Assembly (NCBI GenBank): GCA_003164275.1
Contig: PLSY01000209.1
Span: 1-6,586, forward strand
DNA: 6,586 nucleotides
Reading direction: 5' to 3'
Source: Acidimicrobiaceae bacterium
GTDB taxonomy: Bacteria; Actinomycetota; Acidimicrobiia; Acidimicrobiales; RAAP-2
Positions 1-4,990 of the stretch are shown piece after piece. The number at the start of each line of letters is the position of its first letter. The stretch's first letter is position 1. Below the pieces are notes generated by a model, which was not told the DNA's origin, ran no database searches, and was given only the letters and a program-made list of their open reading frames with translations. Both the position numbers and the translations under genes were made by a program.

Positions 1-172
1 GACCGGGGCCCTCTCGCTGAACAAGGCGATCGTCGGCATGGCGGCGACTGCAGACGGCAAGGGCTACCGCCTGGCCGCTGGCGACGGTGGGATCTTCAGC
101 TTCGGTGACGCCGCCTACGATGGCTCGGCCAGCGGCCTCGGGCCATTCACCCGGGTCGTGGCCATCTCCTGA
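1..172 (+). CDS. C-terminal end of a secreted GDGGIFSFGDA-type repeat protein (partial)
   Basis: The reading frame is open from base 2 to the TGA at 170-172 and gives 56 residues; the start lies before the window. Visible motifs are 'IVGMAATADGKGYRLAAGDGG' (read as I-V-G-M-A-A-T then D-G-K-G-Y), followed by 'GGIFSFGDAAYDGS'. This matches a repeat of about 45 residues, 'V.GMA.TPDGKGYWLVA.DGGIFSFGDA.F.GS', that is common in tandem arrays in large extracellular proteins of Acidimicrobiia and related Actinobacteria and is probably beta-propeller-like. Here Arg-Leu replaces the usual Trp-Leu after GY. The protein ends about a dozen residues after the repeat, so the repeats form its C-terminus. Its enzymatic or adhesive role cannot be known from this fragment. 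The next gene follows on the same strand after 55 bp. The frame and motif are clear; the family comparison is from memory. Confidence 0.8.
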   Translation, partial: TGALSLNKAIVGMAATADGKGYRLAAGDGGIFSFGDAAYDGSASGLGPFTRVVAIS

Positions 173-227
173 GCCAACCCGGAAGCCATTCCCCCATGTT
201 GACCAGCCAATATGGGACACTGCCAAC

Positions 228-734
228 GTGGACGCGCTGCTCGAGGACCTCCGCCAGATGACCGGGTCGTGGGAGGCGCCCCCGACCCGGGTCGTCATGC
301 GCTCACTCGCCCGCCTCCCGCTCTATCCGAGGATGCGGGCCGTCGTCGCCTTCCGGGCGTCGGCGTGGTGCTGGAGACACCAGCTCCGCCCTGTCGCCCT
401 GTGGCTCCAGGCCAGGAGCATCCGGTCCGCCGGGACCGAGATCCACCCGGCCGCCACCATCGGCCCCGGCCTCTTGCTCTTCCACAGTGTGGGCATCGTG
501 GTCGGCCACCAAGTGGTGGCCGGAGAGAACCTCTCCCTCTACCAGGGCGTCACCCTCGGCCACACCGGCACGAAAGACGGCCAACCGATCCTCGGCAACA
601 ACGTGCGCGTCGGGGCCGGGGCCAAGGTCCTCGGGCCGGTGCGGATCGGGGATGATGTCCGGATCGGGGCGAACGCCATCGTGCTCGCCGACGTGGGCGA
701 CGGGCAGACAGTCACCGGGGTGTGGCGAGGCTGA
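228..734 (+). CDS. Serine O-acetyltransferase-like hexapeptide-repeat acyltransferase
   Basis: The product has 168 residues from GTG 228. This is the first usable start after the upstream stop at 172; the frame is open further back, but that part overlaps the repeat protein. ATG 258 is an alternative. Only a weak GGGAC precedes the GTG. Residues 1-65 are a short helical lead-in. Residues 70-165 are left-handed beta-helix hexapeptide repeats: E-I-H-P-A-A-T-I-G, then VGIVVG, LYQGVTLGHTG, VGAGAKVLGPVRIGDDVRIGA in pieces, and IVLADV. This closely follows the CysE C-terminal domain, which transfers acetyl from acetyl-CoA. His86 (F-H-S-V-G) is the expected catalytic histidine. Compared with H. influenzae/E. 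coli CysE, Asp143 is Glu71, Asp157 is Phe85, and the Arg192-His193 pair is Gly118-Gln119, so a serine acceptor is doubtful and a sugar or other acceptor is possible. The protein is much shorter than typical CysE (about 270 residues) and ends GVWRG instead of GVPAR. No gene symbol is given because the substrate is unsure. Confidence 0.82.
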   Translation: MDALLEDLRQMTGSWEAPPTRVVMRSLARLPLYPRMRAVVAFRASAWCWRHQLRPVALWLQARSIRSAGTEIHPAATIGPGLLLFHSVGIVVGHQVVAGENLSLYQGVTLGHTGTKDGQPILGNNVRVGAGAKVLGPVRIGDDVRIGANAIVLADVGDGQTVTGVWRG

Positions 735-749
735 CGGCTGTGACCGTCA
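732..749. terminator. Small convergent hairpin carrying both stop codons
   Basis: TGACGG (732-737) and CCGTCA (744-749) are perfect 6-bp inverted repeats around a 6-nt loop. The left arm begins with the TGA of the acyltransferase. The right arm ends with the complement of the TGA of the DUF4012 gene. There is no T tract on either side, so it is at best a weak bidirectional terminator of the tail-less type proposed in Actinobacteria. The symmetry is seen; the function is inferred. Confidence 0.35.
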
Positions 750-2489
750 CCAGGTGATGGTGGTCGGTTTCGAGTCGTCGAAGGTTCGGCCGTTGGCGGT
801 CCACTGCTCGGACGGGATGCGGGCCGAGGGGACGACCACCATCGAGCCGTGGCTCCCGGGCATGGTGAATCGGACGGTGACCGTCTGTTGCGCCCCGGCC
901 AGGAGGTTGATGGGCGCGGCCACCAGCCAGGTCGGGCCTTCACCACCTCTGGCGGCTGTCGGGCCCGCCCCGGTTATCGATACGCCGGTGGCAGTGCCGG
1001 GCACGTTCGCCGCTACCAGGCCGTAGTACTGGCCGTATGCCTCGGGCGACCCGACGAAGGGGCCAGCGATGTACTGGGACTGGCCCGGAGGGGTGGTGTT
1101 GGACACCTGGGTGGCCAGGGTCACCTGGGTGTTGGAGCCGGCGGGCCTGGTGGAGACGGTGACGTGGATGTCCATGTACTGGTCGAGCTTGTTCCCCCCG
1201 ATGTTCAGCAACGAGACATCCACCGAGCGCACAGTCAGGCTTCCGCTCACCCCGCTCGCCACCCACGCTGCCTGGGCAACCGGGTCCTTCGACCACACCA
1301 TCAGGTTGCGGCCAGCGACCGCACCCGACACCGCGGTGGCCAGTGACTTCAAGTCGGTCGTCTGGCCCTGCAGCTGTCGGAGCACTGCGCCGGCCAGCGT
1401 GCCGAGGGCGTCCTGTCGGCCAGCCGGCTGGGCCGACGTGGTCGTCACCCCGTTGTACTGGTCATGCAGGAGGTACTGCTCGACGCCGTCGGCGCCGATC
1501 GACTGTCCGTTGACCTCCACCGGCCCGGTGGCCGTCATCAACTGGCGCACGCCGGCTACATCGAGAGAGATGACTCCGTCGACCGCCTGGCCGGTCGCCG
1601 CCGTCCACATCTGGGCGGCCAAGGGAGCCGTGACGTTGAACTGGGGGGTGAGCCCGAGGTTTCGGAAGTCCCGGCCGGGATTCAGCCATCCCCAGTTGCG
1701 CTCCTGATCACCGGTCACGGCAACCGTGGGCACGACCACCTCGCCGGCCGGCGTGAAGTTGGACAGGCTGATGGAGCCGTTTGACATGTTGGCTGCGCCC
1801 ACGTCCAAAAAGGCGCCGGACCCGGCCCGCATTTCAGCGTTGTTGGCGGCCAGCACGACGTAGGTCTCGGGGCCCTGGAGGATGCGGGCCACCACGCCGG
1901 TGACCGCAGACGCCTTGGCCAGTCGCCCCCGCGCGTCGTCGAGCTGGGACACGAACTCGTTGTACTTCGCAGCCAATGGGCTGATGAGGCCGGCCGACGG
2001 GCCGGTGTCTACGGCGGCCAGCTGGGCGCTGGACGACGCAGTGATGGCGGCCAGCTGGCGAAGCGACGCCACCCGCTCGGGACCGGCCCCGTGCTGGCCG
2101 TTCAGCACGGCGTGGACGCGGGTGAGGAACGTGGAGCCCACGCTGCACACCGTGCCGGCCGCGGTGCTCAAGGCACGGGCGGAGCGGAGCTGGCGTCCGA
2201 TGACCGGGAGGATGGTGACGGGGGCGAAGAGCGGGGACGAGAGCTCGGAGGACGCGCTGGCGAACTCGGCCTGCGCCTGGTCGAGCAGCTGGATCGAGCC
2301 CGACGACGTCAGGTCGTTCGGACCCAGGTTGGACTTGACCTGTTCCAAGGCGGCCAGGCCCCGCTGGTCGTGGTGGTATGCCGACACGGCCCGGGCAGCC
2401 AGGATGGCCCCCCACGCCACGATGACCACGATGACACCACCGACAATCAGCCACCGCCGCCGTCGTCGCCTACCCACTGTCTTGCTCAA
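747..2489 (-). CDS. DUF4012 domain-containing membrane-anchored protein
   Basis: The product has 580 residues from a TTG start at 2489. No in-frame ATG or GTG lies between it and the upstream stop at 2526-2528; an internal GTG at codon 5 is an alternative. A weak GAGTGGTG lies upstream. The N-terminus has six arginines (7-12) followed by one hydrophobic helix (about 14-34), giving an N-in, C-out topology with a large extracytoplasmic part. Residues about 40-200 are Ala/Ser/Leu/Gln-rich and look helical. The DUF4012 core is clear: 'YVVLAANNAEMRAGSGAF' at 210-227, N-W-G-W-L-N-P-G-R-D-F at 265-275, and VDGVISLDVAGVRQLM with TGPVEV at 303-326. The C-terminal 200 residues look beta-rich. DUF4012 proteins are widespread in Actinobacteria and often lie near envelope polysaccharide genes; their biochemical role is unknown to me. 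The gene is divergent from the sortase and convergent with the acyltransferase, which supports a surface role by inference. Confidence 0.93.
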   Translation of the reverse strand: MSKTVGRRRRRRWLIVGGVIVVIVAWGAILAARAVSAYHHDQRGLAALEQVKSNLGPNDLTSSGSIQLLDQAQAEFASASSELSSPLFAPVTILPVIGRQLRSARALSTAAGTVCSVGSTFLTRVHAVLNGQHGAGPERVASLRQLAAITASSSAQLAAVDTGPSAGLISPLAAKYNEFVSQLDDARGRLAKASAVTGVVARILQGPETYVVLAANNAEMRAGSGAFLDVGAANMSNGSISLSNFTPAGEVVVPTVAVTGDQERNWGWLNPGRDFRNLGLTPQFNVTAPLAAQMWTAATGQAVDGVISLDVAGVRQLMTATGPVEVNGQSIGADGVEQYLLHDQYNGVTTTSAQPAGRQDALGTLAGAVLRQLQGQTTDLKSLATAVSGAVAGRNLMVWSKDPVAQAAWVASGVSGSLTVRSVDVSLLNIGGNKLDQYMDIHVTVSTRPAGSNTQVTLATQVSNTTPPGQSQYIAGPFVGSPEAYGQYYGLVAANVPGTATGVSITGAGPTAARGGEGPTWLVAAPINLLAGAQQTVTVRFTMPGSHGSMVVVPSARIPSEQWTANGRTFDDSKPTTITW

Positions 2490-2685
2490 AGCACCACTCG
2501 CTATTCGGGCGTCGGTTCGAGGTACTCACGGCACCCGCTGTCCAACGCGATGGATAGGCCAGGCCGCCTGATCGTACCGGACGGACCCCGCTCTCCCGGG
2601 GCAATCGGGGCTGGATGGGCCACTGCTCCGGCCCCCTGCTCGGGCATGCCCCGATCCGGCGATATCCGCCCGGTAGCATCCATGC
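2490..2685. promoter_or_regulatory. Divergent promoter region between the DUF4012 gene and the sortase gene
   Basis: These 196 bp hold the control signals of two divergent genes and no credible gene. On the + strand, TAGCAT (2674-2679) is the likely -10 of the sortase. On the - strand, TACGAT (complement of 2571-2576) fits a TANNNT -10 and would give a leader of roughly 75 nt for the DUF4012 gene; no good -35 accompanies it. A perfect 10-bp palindrome, GGGCATGCCC (2642-2651), lies at about -44 to -35 of the sortase start, and a GATATC palindrome sits at 2661-2666. Confidence 0.5.
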
Positions 2686-2688
2686 GTG
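2674..2688 (+). promoter_or_regulatory. Leaderless-type promoter of the sortase gene
   Basis: TAGCAT fits the actinobacterial TANNNT -10 consensus. Its six bases occupy exactly -12 to -7 if transcription starts at the G of the GTG codon at 2686. No Shine-Dalgarno sequence precedes that GTG. An ATG at 2682 is in another frame. Together these features point to a leaderless mRNA. The -35 region (around 2651-2656, CCGATC) is poor. This is inference from spacing, not measured. Confidence 0.5.
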
Positions 2689-3597
2689 TCATTCACGACG
2701 ATCCGAATGGCCGTGGGCCGGGTGCTGCTGGTCGTCGGGATACTGGTCTTGTTGTTCATCCCCTACCTGCTGTGGGGCACCGGGCTGATGACGGCTCACA
2801 GCCAGGACGTGCTGCGCCAGCAGTTCCAGGCCGATCAGCACCGGACAGGGGCTCACCCGACCAAGCCGAAGCCGGCCACCAGCGTGGCGGTGACGCCCCA
2901 GACGGCACCAACCACGGCCGACCCCGCACCCGGCAGCCCCGTCGGCCTGATCGCCATCCCGAAGATCGGGTTGTCGATGGTCGTGGTCGAGGGAACCGAC
3001 ACGGCCGAGCTCCAACAGGGTCCGGGTCACTACCCGGGTACGCCACTGCCCGGGGAGGCAGGGAACTCGGCCATTGCCGGGCATCGGACCACGTACCTCC
3101 ACCCCTTCTACAACCTGGACCAACTGGTTCCCGGTGACGAGATCACCGTGACCACCCTCCAAGGGGTGTTCGATTACGACGTGACCAGCTCCGAGATCGT
3201 GGACCCGAGTGACGTCGCCGTGGTCGACGACACCACCACCCCGCAACTGACGCTGACCACGTGCAATCCCCGGTTCAGCGCGCGCCAGAGGCTGGTCGTA
3301 CACGCCGCCCTGGTGGCGAGCTCCCTGACCCATCCGACCACCGCACCGGTCGTCGTCAAAGCCAAACCCAAGGCCAAGACCCATGAGACGTTGGCCACCG
3401 AGTCGACGGGGAGTTGGCCCGCAGCCATCATCTTGGGCATCATCGTGGCCGCCATCGCCACCTTGGCCTGGATAGCCACCACCAGAACCAAGGGCGGGAG
3501 GCGCGCCCTTGTTCTCGTGGTGGGCATCGTGGCGTGGCTGGTTGTGGTCTTCTTCTTCTTCGAAGCCGTGGGTCCACTGCTCGGCTCCAGTTTCTAA
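2686..3597 (+). CDS. Sortase, actinobacterial class E-like
   Basis: The product has 303 residues from GTG 2686, chosen for its exact spacing to the -10 TAGCAT; an in-frame ATG at codon 8 (2707) is an alternative. Sortases are membrane transpeptidases that cleave a sorting motif between Thr and Gly and attach the protein to the cell wall or to pilins. Layout: N-terminal membrane helix (about 11-30), a Pro/Thr-rich linker (about 55-85), the catalytic domain (about 86-212), and two C-terminal membrane helices (about 244-264 and 273-293). Core motifs include IPKIGLSMVVVEGT (91-104), GPGHYPGTPLPGEAGN (112-127), AGHRTTY with catalytic His133, LTLTTCNPRFS with catalytic Cys193, and ARQRLVVHA, where Arg202 is the likely catalytic arginine. 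This fits class E, which usually recognises LAxTG. Two extra C-terminal helices are longer than the minimal sortase architecture. The likely partner is the LPFTG protein at 4025-4366. Confidence 0.93.
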   Translation: MSFTTIRMAVGRVLLVVGILVLLFIPYLLWGTGLMTAHSQDVLRQQFQADQHRTGAHPTKPKPATSVAVTPQTAPTTADPAPGSPVGLIAIPKIGLSMVVVEGTDTAELQQGPGHYPGTPLPGEAGNSAIAGHRTTYLHPFYNLDQLVPGDEITVTTLQGVFDYDVTSSEIVDPSDVAVVDDTTTPQLTLTTCNPRFSARQRLVVHAALVASSLTHPTTAPVVVKAKPKAKTHETLATESTGSWPAAIILGIIVAAIATLAWIATTRTKGGRRALVLVVGIVAWLVVVFFFFEAVGPLLGSSF

Positions 3598-4024
3598 GCG
3601 CCCCTCAGTCGACACTGGCGGCTGTGCCCGTGCCGATCGCATCCTTCTCGGACCTGGGCAGGCCCGAAGGCGGTCAGCCGGTGAGCAGAGCGACGACAGA
3701 GCAGTCCCCGGCCTCACGCACGCACCCATCGCCGACCACGGGACTGACGCAGCCGATCATCGAGTAGGCGACTCGGCGGTTCCGCTCCGATCACGCGCTG
3801 GTGCAGCCGGCGAGCGAACCCATACCCGGGCACCTTCGGACGGCCACACCGGGAGCATCGCACCCGTGCCACCTCGAGCCGCTATCGGCCGAGCCGCCCA
3901 GACCGCGGGCAGGTCAAGCGCTTTGACAGCTCACGGGAGACGGTGGCTTAGCGCACACACCTAACCGAGCGAAGACGTCTCGTCAGGACCCGATGTCCTC
4001 GGGCCCCGACGAGCGTCGAGGTCT
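3598..4024. other. Intergenic region without a convincing gene
   Basis: These 427 bp lie between the convergent sortase and LPFTG genes. Open frames exist on both strands, but none has a recognisable domain or a good ribosome binding site, and all have the arginine/proline-rich composition of shadow frames. Small inverted repeats are visible: CAGT/ACTG at 3606-3617 just after the sortase stop, CGAGT/ACTCG at 3761-3775, and GTCAA/TTGAC at 3913-3927 overlapping a TTGACA at 3923-3928. A larger hairpin follows at 3974-4017. I see no tRNA, known riboswitch or decayed known gene. Confidence 0.5.
3974..4017. terminator. Terminator-like hairpin between convergent sortase and LPFTG genes
   Basis: GACG-T-CTCGTC (3974-3984) pairs with GACGAGCGTC (4008-4017), giving ten base pairs with one bulged T. 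An inner stem AGGAC/GTCCT (3985-3989 with 3995-3999) fits inside. It begins 8 nt past the LPFTG stop codon (4025-4027), so it fits that gene's 3' end. There is no T tract on either strand, so strong intrinsic termination is doubtful. Pairing is seen; the role is inferred. Confidence 0.4.
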
Positions 4025-4366
4025 CTAGGCTTCGGAGCGACGACGGCGACGGAGCAGAAGCCCGCCGGCCAAGACGGCCCCTACGCCCACGACGGCCAGC
4101 TCTTCCACATCAGCGCCGGTGAACGGCAAGCTGCTGGTCGTTGCGGCGGTCGTGTGCACGGCAGCAACGGTCGTCGGGGCGACGACGACTGCGGCGGTCG
4201 TAGGCCCTTCTGACGTTGATGCGACTGTTGGGAGCACGATGCACGTCGTGGGTTCGTTCATCGTCTGTGGCGGTGTGCAGGCCGAGTCGGCGCCTGCGAC
4301 GTTCGGGACAATGGCCAGTGAGGCCAGTGCCAAGCTCGATCCAATGATCAATCGTCTTGCCCACAT
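4025..4366 (-). CDS. Mini LPFTG cell-wall-anchored protein (candidate sortase substrate)
   Basis: The product has 113 residues from ATG 4366, with an AGAGGAAGG 12 nt upstream. Residues 1-26 form a signal peptide: M-W-A-R-R, a hydrophobic core LIIGSSLALASLAIV, and a likely cleavage after V-A-G-A. Residues 31-79 are a low-complexity Thr/Ala/Val/Pro-rich stretch. The tail is a classic cell-wall sorting signal: LPFTG at 80-84, a hydrophobic helix about 90-105, and R-R-R-R-R at 106-110 before S-E-A. After both cleavages the mature protein would be only about 57 residues, so there is no room for a large domain. Two cysteines (Cys30, Cys42) could form a disulfide in the exported part. It may be a wall spacer, a small coat protein or a minor pilus-like component; the function is unknown. 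The sortase 427 bp away in convergent orientation is the natural candidate enzyme, although class E enzymes more often use LAxTG. Confidence 0.88.
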   Translation of the reverse strand: MWARRLIIGSSLALASLAIVPNVAGADSACTPPQTMNEPTTCIVLPTVASTSEGPTTAAVVVAPTTVAAVHTTAATTSSLPFTGADVEELAVVGVGAVLAGGLLLRRRRRSEA

Positions 4367-4587
4367 GGTATGAACTACCTTCCTCTAGCAAGGTCGGGCC
4401 CTGCGTGCCCCTACTTAGCAAATCGCGGATACGACTTGCGCCCTCGTGATTTCCATCTTGGCCTGCACTTTTATACCTTCGCAATCACCAAACGGCCATT
4501 ATTTTCGGACTACCACTGCGCGTGATTGTAAAAGCGCTCAGCGCGGTCAAATGCAGGTCACGGCAGGAAATCCTGGATCAATTTGCC
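4367..4587 (-). promoter_or_regulatory. Relatively AT-rich structured leader and promoter region of the LPFTG gene
   Basis: These 221 bp contain no credible gene. By hand count 4441-4560 is about 50% GC, well below its coding neighbours. On the - strand, TATAAA (complement of 4470-4475) is the best -10 candidate and would give a leader of roughly 100 nt; the -35 is weak. A second possible pair, TTGACC and TACAAT, has only a 14-bp spacer (about 4530-4555). Near the 106-residue gene's stop, CAGGA/TCCTG (4564-4575) forms a small palindrome that could be an operator or a weak terminator. Confidence 0.4.
4377..4439 (-). promoter_or_regulatory. 5' leader stem-loops of the LPFTG mRNA
   Basis: On the - strand RNA, GCAAGUCG (complement of 4432-4439) pairs with CGAUUUGC (complement of 4418-4425) across a 6-nt loop. 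The one non-Watson-Crick pair is G.U on this strand but A.C on the other, so the fold favours LPFTG-strand RNA. Closer to the start, ACCUU and AAGGU (complement of 4390-4394 and 4377-4381) form a 5-bp stem. The Shine-Dalgarno-like AGAGGAAGG (complement of 4379-4387) lies in its loop and right arm. It matches no riboswitch class I can recognise. Confidence 0.35.
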
Positions 4588-4908
4588 TCATGCCGGAACG
4601 AGCTGGCCGAAGGTGCTGCACAGCCCGAAGGCCTCGATGATCACGAAGGCGGCCACGATGACCAAGACGACCGGGAGGCGCCACCTCGAGCCGTGACGCA
4701 CCATCGGTGCGGGCATATACCAAGAGGGCAACGGGCCAGCGTGCTCTCCCAGGTACTCTTTCAGGGGGATTGCCTCATCACTCATGGGAGCGCTCGGATC
4801 AGCCGCCAGGGCCAACTCGCACAGCTCCTCGTCGCTCAACCCGATGGCGGCGGCCTCCAAGGGGCCTGGCCGGCGGTCCCAGTCGATGCCCAGGTCCCCA
4901 TCGCTCAC
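4588..4908 (-). CDS. Small conserved-looking protein with a C-terminal membrane helix
   Basis: The product has 106 residues from GTG 4908, supported by GGAGAG (complement of 4914-4919) 5 nt upstream; no other start exists before the in-frame stop at 4936-4938. Residues 1-75 are polar and probably cytoplasmic, with the segments GLSDEELCELALAADPSAP (23-41), IPLKEYL (47-53) and LPSWYMPAPM (60-69). A basic R-H-G-S-R-W-R (71-77) precedes one hydrophobic helix (about 79-97), followed by a nine-residue tail, so the topology is N-in and tail-anchored. The Asp-Pro-x-Ala-Pro and W-Y-M-P-A-P motifs look like those of a conserved family I have met in Actinobacteria, but I cannot name it and give no function. 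The five-helix membrane gene lies 82 bp upstream on the same strand, so the two may be co-transcribed. Cys30 and Cys97 are the only cysteines. Confidence 0.8.
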   Translation of the reverse strand: MSDGDLGIDWDRRPGPLEAAAIGLSDEELCELALAADPSAPMSDEAIPLKEYLGEHAGPLPSWYMPAPMVRHGSRWRLPVVLVIVAAFVIIEAFGLCSTFGQLVPA

Positions 4909-4921
4909 GATCGCTCTCCGT

Positions 4922-4949
4922 TCATTGCGCCAACATCATTGTGCCAACA
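4922..4949 (-). repeat. 14-bp tandem duplication in the leader of the 106-residue gene
   Basis: TCATTGCGCCAACA (4922-4935) is followed directly by TCATTGTGCCAACA (4936-4949), identical at 13 of 14 positions. On the gene's strand each copy reads TGTTGGCRCAATGA and carries an ATG. The repeat begins 14 bp upstream of the GTG start and sits just before the Shine-Dalgarno sequence. There is no third copy. It could be a chance slippage product or a duplicated regulator-binding site. Confidence 0.7.
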
Positions 4950-4990
4950 CGCCGGTCCCTGAGCCACCCTATCCCCGAGCGCACCATCCC

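Noticed and set aside
87..227. N-terminal extension of the acyltransferase frame starting at 87
   Set aside because: It overlaps the well-supported end of the repeat protein and its residues are Pro/Ser-rich with no domain; GTG 228 is the first sensible start after that stop.
2091..3137. Long + strand open frame of 348 codons across the divergent region
   Set aside because: It crosses the DUF4012 coding strand, the promoter region and the sortase, and has the Arg/Pro/Gly-rich composition of a shadow frame in GC-rich DNA.
2689..3729. Long - strand open frame of 346 codons opposite the sortase
   Set aside because: Antisense shadow of the sortase; His/Gly/Gln-rich product with no recognisable domain.
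3509..3964. + strand open frame of 151 codons covering the gene-free region
   Set aside because: It starts inside the sortase in another frame, has no ribosome binding site and no domain, so it gives no support for a gene in 3598-4024.
4367..4484. Cyclic di-GMP (GEMM-I) riboswitch in the LPFTG leader
   Set aside because: GAAA and GGGCGCAAG strings on the minus strand recall GEMM, but the P1b stem around GAAA does not pair and the conserved second half is absent.
4110..4484. - strand open frame of 124 codons overlapping the LPFTG gene
   Set aside because: Out-of-frame with the signal-peptide/LPFTG protein, which has far stronger support; product is low complexity.
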